Assembly (NCBI GenBank): GCA_025084515.1
Contig: JAJAGP010000352.1
Span: forward strand, 248,001-312,000
Length of the DNA stretch: 64,000 nt
Direction: 5' to 3'
Source of the DNA: Ancistrus triradiatus
Lineage: Eukaryota; Chordata; Actinopteri; Siluriformes; Loricariidae
Under the pieces are notes generated by a model. That model saw nothing but the letters and a program-made list of their open reading frames with translations. It had not been told where the DNA came from and did not search any database. Position numbers and translations under genes: made by a program. This document shows positions 33,572-45,600 of the stretch, piece by piece (positions within the stretch are counted from its first letter, which is position 1; each line of letters opens with the position of its first letter).

Positions 33572-36500
33572 TTACAGCAGAGCCTGCAGGACGGCTGGAG
33601 GAACCCTGCTGGTGTAGAACTGATGGTCCCTCAGGGTGGCCAAGACACCCCCGGAGTTCATGTGCTTCACGTTGGCGTGGTAGCAGTACGGCCTCCCGTG
33701 CATGTCCGTTAGCGTTCCTACACGGCACAACATGGATCGTTAAAACAGATAACACTTTGGAAATTCCCATTAGACGTTCTGTGGGAATTCATCAGTGCTG
33801 TGAGGTGGCGGCTCCAAATGCTGTGCAAAGCCACCAGTAGGGGACTTTCCTACTTATTTGTACCGAGCTGTAAGTGGTGTCTGTAAGTGTATGTACCTGT
33901 CCTACTGTATGTAGTACACCTGTATATTCTCTCTACCCTATAAGTATATAAACTGGTTCACATTTACTCATTGAGTCTGTGGTTTATCTGGCTGATCTGC
34001 TGTGTTCCTAATGCTGTCTATCGATGCATTTGAGGCTTCCAAATACAAAAGTATCAGGTCGTTTCGATCCGTCATCAATCGCCCGTGCCTCCAGCACCAT
34101 CTCTGACACGTTTTAACCCGTGGTGCCTTTAGTAAAAGACAGGAGGCTGCAGAAGAGGCCTGTGGGCAGGTTTGTGTGTCTATATTCCGTTAAAGTGAGG
34201 GATCGTACCTCCGACAGCATGCAGGATGGCCTCGGGTGCGCAGGTGTCCCACTTCTTACAGCCAGGACTGGCAAACACGTAGGCAGAGGCTTTCCCTTCC
34301 ACCAGCTGAATGATCTGTCAGGAGAAGGGACGGGACGGGAACGAACGTTAAGATCCACACACCAGTCACTAGATAGTGGTAAGAAAATTCTAAAGGGTTC
34401 ACAAACTTAAGCACCACTGTAACCCCTGCAAAAAGTATGAGTCCACTTTAACAGTCCTGTTCTGCATGGCACAGTCCACTGTAATCAAATCGTGATGAAT
34501 ACGCCTGGTCACCTTATTCCCAGCTCCTCCCACTCTGATGACATCATGCGGCTCCATGGCTTGCACGGTGTCGGTGACGAGCTTGTTGCTGTGAGAGCGA
34601 GTGGTGGTGATGATGCGCTTCCCGTCTGGTACGTCCTGCAGCTGAAACCCGAAGGCGCCCAAACCCAGCAGCCCCCACAGCGTTCGGCCGAGAGACGCAC
34701 CTGCGCCCGCCTGATCAGAAACAGGAAATTACACGTCAAATGTCGCTTGAACCTTAAAACGTCAGCTCAGTCCACGTCCGACCGCATATACGTCTGTGGT
34801 TCTAGAAGGTTGCCGTGGAACACCTCTTCACTTAAATAATTCGGTCTTCGAATGGTCCGTTTGCCCCCAAATTCATACAAAAACCTAAATAAAACCCAAT
34901 GGTGCGATCTTCCAAAGACGAAGCACGTAATCCAGTCCAGTCAGTCAACAGCATTTCGTATCAATTGCACTTGTGAAAATATCTTTAGACATCCTAAATC
35001 CCTTCAGTTTCCATCGGAGAAGATATGGAGGAAGATATGCCATATATGACATATGCTCATGCCCTCTGGTGTTCAAAGAATGCAACAACATTATCAGACG
35101 TCCATAAAGAGGCCCTCTATATCCCCAATGCAAATCGTCCCTTTGTTACACCCCTAACGATAACGACCACTTTATAGACTTTATTGTAACAGAACTGGAA
35201 CGACGTGCCACGTACTGTAGAAGATTCACAAACGTTTGGTTTAAGGGTCGATATGCAACAAAGAAAATGTCTGACCTGGTAGTTGTAGAAGGGCTGATTG
35301 ATGACTCCAGCGATGGCCTTTCCATTATAAGCAATGCCTATTAGCACAGTCACATGATCCAGCAGCCCTGCAGACGCACACAGCACGGTTCTGTCACACG
35401 ACACACTCGAAACAAGGGACGCTGCTTTATTTCTGTTAGAACACGGATGTTCTGTCGCAGTCAGACACTGGTGGGACTGTGGGGACAGACGTTTCACTAT
35501 ATGTACGAGTGAGTAAAGCGTAAACAAAGCTGCACTGAGCTTGGAAATTGGCCTGTATGATGCAAGTCTGATTTAAAAAGCTAATCATTTTACTCGTAGG
35601 AAATAAATCTGGGTCAACATGACATTTTTCACAACCTTATTACTCAAGTACTCAAGACGAGTGCAGCGGTACCACGGTTCTCGCTCACCTTGTCAGATTC
35701 AGACTAGAAAAGCATGCTCCGGTTCTTGTCGCACTTGCTTAAACTTGTACGAGTCGAGTGGTGCGACTCATTTCAGCCGAAACTTGATTCATGATTCATG
35801 ATTCAGTACACAGTGATTCAGTGACTCTGATTCCCAACAGCTCTCTCTCAGTGCAGATCCCGGCTGTGTTTATGGCGTTTTCCTTTATTTTTACATCCAC
35901 AGTACTGCATTCTTATTGAAAATAAATCTCCATGGGTCCTAAAAGATTAGTTTGCTCGGTTCTCTCGTCCTTCTGGAACGAACTAACAACGAGAACTGAG
36001 GTACCACTGTACTTTAATTGAAACAAAACAATATAAACATAACATTATTTACTTCTTTAACATTTATGCTACTCTACCCAGCTTTTGCAGAGTGGAAGCC
36101 CTATGGAAGTGTCATTAAGAGTTTGTCTACGGAGACACCACAGGTTCCACACTCGTTCGTCCACACATGCTGAGCACATCACAAAGCAAGGCAGATTTGA
36201 TTCGAGGTTGTTTAGCGTACTTGTAGGAGCTCTGCAGACCTCGAGCTGTTTCACACTGAAACCTGGGCTGTCCAGTAAGCGAGCAGCTACAGCAGAGAGA
36301 GAGAGGAGAGAGGAGAGGGAGAGAGAGGGAGAGAGAGACAGAAAGAGAAGCACAGCGTGGGACAGTGCAGGGTGTTTAAGGACAGCAAGGAAAGCCATGG
36401 CCTGATGGAGGACAGGACCGTGAGAGCAGCTCTGCTAAGACATTAAGGTCTGCTCGGTAATGTTTATTTTTTGATCATTTAAAGCTGGTCCTACACAGTT

Positions 36501-38802
36501 TCAGCGCTGGTGTGTAGGAAAAGCAGACATGAGAAACAGGGTCAGCCACGCCCCCATGTGGGCCAACGTGCAGGCACATAATAAAGGGGTCCTCAACCTC
36601 TGAAACCCCTCCTCCGAACCCTGAGCCAGTGGGCAGGAATAGCATAAGAGTGGGGTTATACCGCGGTAACACATTGTTTTATTGTTATTTTCTCTTTTTT
36701 TATTTATATAGTTCATAATATTTATAAATATCATTTTTTATATTATATTCTCTATTTTACTTAAGCTTATATACACCTTTATTTCCTCAATTGTATTTAT
36801 AATATACACCATATTTTTTGTGTTCAGTGTTTATGATATACACTTACTATATTCTTTAGTTTATTATATACACTATTTTATCATATTTATTATATTGTAT
36901 ATATATTATTATATTCTGTGTACTATATATGCTTTTATTATTATTTTTTATATACACACACACACACTCTATTCTACTATATTCTCCATTTAATGTTTTT
37001 TATTTTCTTTTTATATGTACTATTACTTTTGATATGTTCTATTTTCGTTATTATACATACCATTATATTCTCCATTTTATTTATTATACATACTATTTTA
37101 TTATATTCTAGATTTTATTATATTATGTTCCTTACTATACATACTATTATTCTCCATTTCTTTTTTGTATTCCTCATAATATATTCTAGATTTTATTTCA
37201 TATATTCCCCATTATATAATAAAGTGATATTTTATTTTTTATTATATTTTTCTATATGAATTAATCCATTTCATTTCTGTGTATTTGACTTTTTATTATG
37301 AATTTACTTACATAACTTACTTGGAGTCTTACAATACATAATTCTGACTGAGTGGACCTGTGTGTCAGAGACCAGCAGCGAGTTTAAGGTACCCTTACCT
37401 TCTGTGTACTCTTTGGTGCCATCTAGAGGATCCACCCACACTACCAGCTAGGGGATGCACACAAAACATTGTATATTTAATACACACTTCACAAAAAACC
37501 AAACCCTCTTCATTGTATCCGGGGTGAAACATTAGTTAATATGGAACTGTCATGTTCTGTGGGATGTGGATACCTAAAATGTTAATCATTGTAGACATTA
37601 AAATGTTAATTGATGTTAATGATAAGGATAACAAAGGACAAATCACAATCACAGAAATATCCACCCGTACACAAGCCTAGGTGTAGATTTTGGTTCTCCA
37701 GACAGACCTTTTGCCTGCATCGAATGAATTTTGGGATTGGTTCTGAACCCTCACCAGGACAAGCAGGCACAAAAGCGAGGTCTCACCTCCTCCTCCTTTA
37801 TCGCGGTGTACTGATCTGGACATGGCTTTTGCAAGATAGCAGCATGATGCCCGCTCTCAACCAGGTCCTCTTCTACAGCCTCAGCTGGCAGATCCTGTAG
37901 GGCAGATAAGGAGGTAAAAACAACAGCAGTGAGACCCGGAGACAGGACTATTAACCCTTAACGGGCCGGGCTATCTAAAACCGTCACAATGTCACCAAGA
38001 CACTGCAGAACCACACCGACCCCCCCCCCAACATTCCTCTCCTTTATCTCTCTTGTTGTGATTTGATCTTATCGAAGCGTCGCCCCATTCTTGCCCTGAA
38101 CAGTTTGTTACAGCTCTCGCGCCGTGTTCAGAACCTGTACAGCCGGTCAGCGAGGCGAGTCTGAAGTTTGTGAGGTCCTAAGCCTGCCCTTTGTGTTTTG
38201 TGGGTCATTATTTCCTAGCTGCACACAAGCAGTCCCAATATATTACACAAAAGCTAAATCAGACAGATATCTGTACAGGTACGCGCCGCCGAACGTCCTT
38301 CCAGGCAACGTTTCCAGATCTGTCCGTGGTACAGTACAAACAGTGCTGAGTGCAAAAGTCTTAGGCCACCATTAGATTTGTTTTAGCGATGCTATGATGC
38401 CCATATCTAACATACTGTCGACGACTGGACCCCAACATTTCGAACTTTAATTCGGCACTCTCTAACTAATCCTCTTTTCCACTGATCTTTAATCTGTTCC
38501 CCTTCTGAACAAGCGTTTTTTGGCTGCTACCTTTCCAAAAAGCGTTCCCGATCAAGCTTCAGACTGTAGAAGGTTCAACTTGGCATCCCGATGAAGCGCC
38601 CAGATGCTGCTGTTGCTGAAGTGTAAAGGGAGAACATACTAAATACTTCCCACTGTAGCCTATAGAAGCTGTTTTTCCAAATTTTCTTTCCAGCGTTCAA
38701 TACTATGGTCATTATACCATTATAATTCTACAATGGAATATCTAATCTAATGGTGGCCTAAGACTTATTATATCAAACGCAAGCATGCAAACGCACACGT
38801 GT

Positions 38803-38864
<62 letters not shown>

Positions 38865-39890
38865 CCTCTCCGATGATGGTGATTTTAGGGAAGTTCTTTG
38901 ACAGAGAAGCACAGATGCTCTTCTGAGCGAGCCGGTCGGCCAGCGTCTGCAGGTCGTTGGCCCCCGTCTGAAATGGAGCACAGACAAAGCCAGTGGGTAC
39001 AAGGACTCGGCAGAGTAGAGTAAGGGTTTGGCTTTTACTTTTCACTTGCAGTCCATGACTCACTAAATTAGATGTGAGTTTTCATCCCTTTATTATAAAA
39101 TAAGCTTTGTGTATGATTTTAGGTAACGGGTGTTTCTGTAAGGGCTCGGAACTTGACTGACTGGTTACCTGTGCTTTTCCTAAACCTGCGTTCGGTATAT
39201 TTGGTTGTGGCTGTGTGTGAGTTTGTGTAAGATAAAGATAAGCCGTGCGTTACTAGCATTATACGAACACACTAATGTACAGTACAGCTACATGTCTCTC
39301 TTCGGATATCTCTGGACCCCGGGCGTAGTCTGGCAATGCCGCACCATCACGGAACTCTTCAAAGCTTTTAGTGGCTTGTCACTAGGGGGCGACACTAATA
39401 TGAGCCCTAATCTGAACCCAATGCACAGTCGATCTCAAATCAGTTGTTATTCCTGAGTTTCTTGCTACTGGAGTGAATCAAATGAGTCAGGACTGATCTA
39501 CAGGGATTCCAGGTGTTCTACTCATCACCTGATGTAGCTCCCGAGACATATATTATGTCAGTTACAACCACATCTGTCCCTGTGAGCAATTATTTCCTAA
39601 AGCTGGGGAACTTCTCGGCACAAAAATAAATAAATAGATTTTTTAAAAATTGCTTACATGCAAAAACACTCATTGTTTTCATCAGAAAAAGACATCGGCC
39701 ACGACCGCTAATAAACGGACATCATATCACAACAAAAGACTAAATATTGGTGCATCCTTAGTGTCCTCACCTTCTCCACAACCCCCAGGTCTCCACTGTG
39801 CAGCACCGATCTCACAAGGGTTCCGGCTTTCTCGGCCACGGCGTAGGCTGAAGCCAACAGCCGCATCACCACCGCTGTTTGTCCGGCCAT
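33572..39890 (-). CDS. bpnt1: 3'(2'),5'-bisphosphate nucleotidase 1
   Basis: Eight coding exons on the minus strand, all in phase: 39890-39771, 38967-38863, 37894-37787, 37447-37399, 35367-35276, 34710-34513, 34314-34209 and 33717-33572. They encode 307 aa (human is 308). The enzyme removes the 3'-phosphate from PAP, a by-product of sulfation, and is Mg2+-dependent and Li+-inhibited. The inositol-monophosphatase-type metal site is complete: GEE at 73-75, DPLDGT at 117-122 and WDTCAPE at 246-252. These positions equal the human numbering as I recall it. The start MAGQTAVVMRLLASAY follows a noncoding leader joined at a TTTAAG acceptor just upstream. A likely noncoding exon 1 ends at 40783. The gene converges on plb1 and diverges from dnah8. 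Confidence 0.96.
34388..34425 (-). mobile_element. Tc1-like terminal repeat remnant in bpnt1 intron
   Basis: TTCTAAAGGGTTCACAAACT and AAGCACCACTGTA are the complement of the element end seen at about 27070. Confidence 0.5.
35035..35160. mobile_element. Second, truncated copy of the hAT-like MITE
   Basis: GCCCTCTGGTGTTCAAAGAA at about 35058 and TTACACCCCTAAC at about 35149 match the right half of the element at 32798-33080. Confidence 0.5.
36290..36350. repeat. GAGA-rich tract in bpnt1 intron
   Basis: Imperfect (GA)n with GGAGA interruptions. Confidence 0.8.
36690..37300. repeat. AT-rich degenerate tandem array in bpnt1 intron
   Basis: A module like TATTATATTCTCCATTTTAT followed by TATTATACATACTA recurs with variation roughly every 35-70 nt. 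It yields spurious Phe/Tyr/Ile-rich open frames. Confidence 0.7.
38341..38776. mobile_element. MITE with 23-bp perfect inverted repeats in bpnt1 intron
   Basis: AAGTCTTAGGCCACCATTAG and the next three bases (38356-38378) are the exact complement of 38744-38766. The outer flank GTGCTGAGTGCAAAAGTC resembles a Tc1-like end of the type CAGTGCTGTGCAAAAGTCTT. The interior has no ORF. Confidence 0.75.
38807..38861. repeat. (CA)n microsatellite next to a bpnt1 exon
   Basis: The run reaches the donor of the exon at 38863-38967 on the minus strand, so the intron starts GTGTGTGT. Confidence 0.9.
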
Positions 39891-40782
39891 CGTTTGCTTA
39901 AAGAGAAAAATACAGATAGTCCAACGATCAGAACAGGCTGAGAGTAGTGAATATGGGTCATACCCATATGCATGTGCACCTGTAGATAGTGACAGTGTTT
40001 TGATTCAGTTTGTACGCTGAATTATAAGTGTGATGTGATGTATTAAGACTCAGATCGTACAGCGTATCATGTATTTCAGCTGTTTTTATATTTTCAGTGA
40101 ACTATGTGAAATATCGCAAAATATATCCCAATATGCAATGTATCATGTGTATCATTAATCCTTTCCAATACCCATCCCTAACACATATTAAATAAGCCCA
40201 CATATAGACAGAAACATACATACATACACTATATATGAATATTTATGATATGATATATCATATACTACATAAACATAAATATTTATATACTATATAAATA
40301 TAGTTATATAGTATAATGCTCCTTTAAAAGGAACACTATACTAATACTGGGGTATGGTTTCTTCTTTATCTCTAGAAAGGGCTGTGTGTGAAAATCCCAG
40401 GACATCAATATAGAGACACTCAAACCGGTCAAAATCACTGGGATCGCATTTCGCTTGTGCAGTGACTGAATGGGGAAACGATGCTTTTGGAGGAACCTGG
40501 TTCCTGTTCAGTAACAGAGTAACAGGTCACACTGTAACACAAACAAAACACAGCACTGTTTGGTCTTTATATGTGTAGCATATCTTCTAAAGGAACACAA
40601 AGACCTGTTGAACTCTCCCTAACATTTATGAGCATTTATTAGCGTCACATTATGCTCTAATAATTCGATGCAACAATATATGCTCAGGCTAGCTTACTAC
40701 TAATCAAACTGCTTTACACCGAGCAGGTTTCATTTATTTCTTTCCTACAACATGTAAATTATATAAAGTTACATTAACTCAC

Positions 40783-40870
40783 CGACACAGCGGTTCCGCA
40801 CCGGGAACGGGACCAAAGTCTGGGTTATGGCAAGCGCTGAGTCAGAAAAGCAGCGTTTACACACTTTACC
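40783..40870 (-). other. bpnt1: bpnt1 noncoding exon 1 and promoter
   Basis: On the minus strand CGCTGTGTCG is followed by GTGAGT (GT at 40782-40781), a strong donor, within GC-rich sequence. It holds no start codon leading into the bpnt1 frame. The upstream boundary is approximate. Confidence 0.5.
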
Positions 40871-42640
40871 ACACCCGTATTCGGACAAAACCCGCCTCTA
40901 TTGGCAAGTTTCCGTATTCCGTGGTTGCTTCAGCGATATGAACGATTGGCAAGTGTAACAGCCAATTATGTGCGACAACACGATACGTGATAGCCAATCA
41001 TAGATGGAGGCGTTTTCAGAACTCTAAAGAGAAGGATTAACTTAAATAAATTAACTAAAATAAATTATACATACTTACAAATATGTTTTTTTATCTTGAC
41101 AATTAATTAATTATTTTATTTCAAGACTAAATTCGTAATATTTCGAGAATAAAGTTGTAGTATTCCGAGAATAAAGACGTAATATTTAGAGAATAAAGTC
41201 GTAGTAAGTCGAAATTGTTTTGTGAGTGAAGTTGTAATATTTCAACAATAAAGTTTCAGCATTTCAACATTGTTCTCAAAATATTACAACTTTATTATCA
41301 ACCTATTATGACCTTATTCTCAAAATATTGTGACATTATTATCGAAATAGTAGGACTTTATTCTTGAAATACGAGTTTATTCTTGAAAGTTGATTTTATT
41401 CTCAAAAATTACAAGTCTATTATCCAAAATCCAAGTATTTTTTTTCAATGGCCCTAAAACACCATCATACCTAACTTGGGGGAAAAAACTTAAATAAAAA
41501 AATTATTTTATTTATATGTTTAAATCTAGACAGTCCGGCTATATAATATACTTAGAGTCATGCATAAAATAATTAAAAAATAAATTATATATATATATTT
41601 TTTTCTGATGCGTTTCTTTTTTGTGAAAAGCATCCAAAATGATACTAATTAATTTCAAATATTATTTCAAATATCATATTACATATCTATGTATTATCCT
41701 ATTAACTGGGCAATAAGTTTAATGGTAAGTACTAATTTAACACTAATTCATACACAAAAGCTACACAGTTTACACATATGAAGGCTTTCAAACTTGATTT
41801 CGTTCCAAACTGCATACTAATGTACAACATAGTGTACACCACTAAACGAGATGTTAGCTTTTAATACACACCAATTAGTACACTAAAGTGTGGTTTAGAA
41901 CGCACCCAATTATGTGTCCTGACGAGCCGTTACCTGAAAGCGTTCACGAGCCGCGACGGTTGAAATTCAAATACAAACATGAACCAAATATAACGGTTTC
42001 TGTACTTAACGCTGTGGTTATTCGTTTTATGTTTTTTTTTCTTCTAAAATTGTCAGTACTGAAACCTATAAATCTGAATGAAAAGTTATGATACTGTAAG
42101 AAAAACCTGAAAGAACTTGTTACGGTAAGTGAAAAGGTATAACTGTAGGTTAGTTAGCGGTAGTTGATAGGTATCGTTAGTATAATTAGCCGCCATGCTA
42201 GTTCTACTAACACCGGATAACCGAATGAATTACAGCTTTTAACCTACTGAGAGCTACCAACACTTTTTTCCATTGGCTACTTTCTCTAATTGTATGTCTA
42301 CGTAAATCCTAAAAGGAGTAGTAAAACCGATGTGTTAATAGTGATATGCGTGTCGATTCTTTTTAGTGAATCGATTCATTTGTTTTCATTATAATGTGCA
42401 AAGATTCGATTCCTCAACTCATTGATTCCAATCAGTAACTCACTAATTGATTCAATTGAATTAAAGTTAAAGGTCCCATCCACTGTACCATCACCTTTCT
42501 TCAAATTAGTGACAATAAACACCAACTTTTTGTCGATATCTGGGATACTTATTGGAGACTATATTTCCTGAACTTCTTTCACAAGTTGGAGCACTGTTGC
42601 TGCTGTGGGTTATGCACTAAGCAGTTTCAAATGATTCTGA
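40870..42640. other. Divergent intergenic region between bpnt1 and dnah8
   Basis: This holds the inverted-repeat array at 41100-41460, then AT-rich sequence with no coding signal. The dnah8 promoter should lie here, but I see no distinct TATA box or CpG island near 42646. Confidence 0.5.
41100..41460. repeat. Head-to-head tandem array forming a large hairpin
   Basis: The left half repeats GAGAATAAAGTCGTAATATTTC-like units of about 21 bp. From about 41275 the same unit appears as its complement (AAATATTACAACTTTATTATC). The two halves could pair over roughly 150 bp. Confidence 0.75.
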
Positions 42641-42645
42641 TATAG

Positions 42646-45600
42646 ATGAGTGGAGCCGAAAAAGTCGAGGGGAGCCCCAGTGAGGTAGAGTCTACGATGG
42701 GGAGAAAATCGAGCAAGTTTCGCTGCTCTCTCAGCAGCATTCATGAAACCCTGACTGAGAAACAGGTGACATCACATTACCACAGCCATTAGAAGTGATC
42801 ACTGCACTTGTTACTGCTGTAGGATGTTTCATGCAGAGTAACAGCTGATCAGTCTGCTCTGTAGGTCAGATACAAAGCGGCGAGAGAGGAGCGGAGGTCG
42901 TCTCTGACACCAGCACACTACTACATGTTTGAAATCCTGGCTGATAGACTGAACCTGGAAGTGGCAGCGGTTGAGGAGTTTATCCTTGATGCACCATCTG
43001 TAAGTTCTGGAGCAGATTCAAACGATGAATGCAGTTCCTACGTAACGATAATGAATCTCTCACATCCCTTAGACCTGGTCAATTGTGACCGCATCCGACT
43101 TGAACCGAGCGCATTAGGCTGCTGTTCCACCTGAGCCTAAGATTATAATGTACACCATAAAAGTACATGATCAAATAACTTTTATGTTCCTAAATATTTG
43201 TGACAGATAGACGTTGTTGTTGTATATTTTATCATAAAGTTTTACGTTAATTGCTTATTGATGTATGGACGATGCTCAAAATAAGTGTGTTATTGAATTA
43301 TATAAATCAGCATCACCTATATTTAAGTGCACCCCTTAACCAGAGCGTGTTTCTCTTTCCAATAGTTAGCACCATTTGATGCTTTCTTTGGTAAAGGAGG
43401 ATCAAAAATGATTTCATTTGTGTACCAGGAATCTGAAGTACCAGGATTAGGTAAGGGCATTGAATGTTATCTGGAAAAACTGAAGAAATCTCTTGTTTGG
43501 AGTGCATGGAAACTTGTAAAGGAGCACAAGTCTAACTAAGAATGATTATTCTATGCATTTTCTTTTTGGTGTTTTGCATCAGTAAGTTGTTAGTAGGTTC
43601 AGAATCGGATGTGACACCGCCCACCTCTGCACCATCATGCCAACTTGGCATTTACATGTTGATATTATTTGTGTTAACTTAATATTACTGCAGTTTATTA
43701 TTACATAGAGTTTATACAATTGATGCAGGTTAGCTTTCATATCTGTGATCTACCTTAAACATTATAGTGTTTAACATCCTTAATTCTTATATATTATTTT
43801 ACAGATTATAATATTATTTTTGTGAAAACGAATACCAGTTGCAGCTCTTTAATGATGTCCCTTTACCACCCATTATCTCAGTCTCCTAATTTCTGAATGT
43901 CTTAGAATGTGGTCGCACTTACCCAGGGATTGCGAAGGGAGCCAAAGTGCCGCGTCTGTGCTTGGCTAATTTGGCTGAAATATATCTTGAAGGACTCTGT
44001 TTGTTTTTTGTTAAAGTCAGTAAGGATGCTGAAATAAAGCCAGATAACATGCGTGAGGTGAGGTTAACATTCTGCACTCATACACATCATACACAGTCAC
44101 TCTGTCCTGTGATCATTTCTATCATATGATCTGTCTGTTGTTTTAGGAGATCTGTTTTTTCATGTTCAGTGCCACAGTGGGAATTCAGAGGGGGATACAC
44201 AGTTTGTTATCGAAAGTGCTGATGCCAGCAGTTTGTGCCACTGAGAACTGGGGTGCCCTGAGCGAGTCTAAACACAGCAAGAAGATCAAGCAGAATTTTA
44301 AAGACACTGTATTTCGCTACATACAGTTCTTAGACGGTAAGATTATATAGTGAAAATCAAAAGGTATGAACTCGTATCGGTGCTGGTCGTAAGCAAGTGT
44401 TAAAAGGACTGAAATCCTGCATTTGGGCTGCTTAAGTCAGTCAGTAGTTTGTGGGTAGTAATTTTAGACCCCTGCACTGGTTACTGCACAGGTTCAGGAG
44501 AACAATGTTAAATTCTATGACGTGTCTGTGGTAACAGAATCAAACATCGATTAGTTCAGACAGAGAGTTTAGTATCCATTTTTATTGATAACTAAATTTC
44601 TGTATTAACATATGGCACATTATTTTTTTGATGTTGACTATGTATTGGCCATTTTCCATTGAGATGTTACTGTTGTGTTAAGCCACTGAGAATATGTCAT
44701 TTAATTATTTTGTACTTTTACTCTTCAGAGAACACAGCCGCTAACTGACAGTTACTTGTTACATACATTTCCACATTGCTGGCCTTTGCTGCAGTGGTCA
44801 CTTTAATATTGCAGTTTAAGCCGTCCCACCTGCTCTAGCTTGTAATATTAGCTAAATAATTTGGGTCAAATGCTGAATGACCCAGCTTTCTTTTCTTAAC
44901 AGAAATGTTAGAAATGGCACAGCAGATACACCAATCAGCCAAAATGATGGTTATGTTGGTATTAATGGACAGAAGAGCTACTATGGTACAAGTCACAGAA
45001 ATTAGTATGGAACTGAATAGTTACAGACCCGTTAGAGTGTTCAGCGGGCCAACAATGGGCAAGCGGGTGCCAGAACTGGACCTTGGAGCAAAGGAAGAAG
45101 GTGGTCTGGTTCGATGAGTCCCTTTTTCCCCGCGGTGGAGGGAGTGTGATACTCTGTTTACTGTCCTACTGAGAAAGCCTGGGTCCGAGCATTCACGTGG
45201 ACGTTCATTTGATGCGTAACACCAACCTGAACGTCATTAGTTGTGTAAATGGTTTGGCTGATTTGGGTATGCATCAGAGGTGTACATGGTGCTGTATTTA
45301 AGCCGTGTTCTGATTTTCGTTTCAGATTTTCATTTGGTCATCGAAAGTACTGTTCAGCTGGCTAAGGCCTCAGATATCGATTTCTCCAGACTTGTGTCTT
45401 TTGAGGACATAAAGTCAGCAGCTGGAGATGTGGACATGGTGCACAGACTCGAAGGGATCCTGCTGATGTGGTACAAGCAGACAGAACAGGTGTGTTATCA
45501 GAAAAAGCCATCAGAGCCAGCTGCATTTTTTTTAGATCTGCAGTGGTGGAATTAGCTACTGCTGGAATTGGACAGCATTTTTTGTGTCTTTTTTTTGTTC

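Noticed and set aside
36918..37259. 113-aa Phe/Tyr/Ile-rich plus-strand ORF resembling a membrane protein
   Set aside because: Product of the AT-rich tandem array inside a bpnt1 intron. No splice signals or conservation cues.
38742..39063. Cys/Val-repeat ORFs on the minus strand
   Set aside because: They read through the bpnt1 exon into the (GT)n intron. Only 38863-38967 is real coding sequence.
44905..45117. 70-aa ORF starting MLEMAQQIHQ after an acceptor-like AACAG as a dnah8 exon
   Set aside because: It encodes Tc1-like transposase remnants, and the exons ending at 44336 and starting at 45326 already join in phase.
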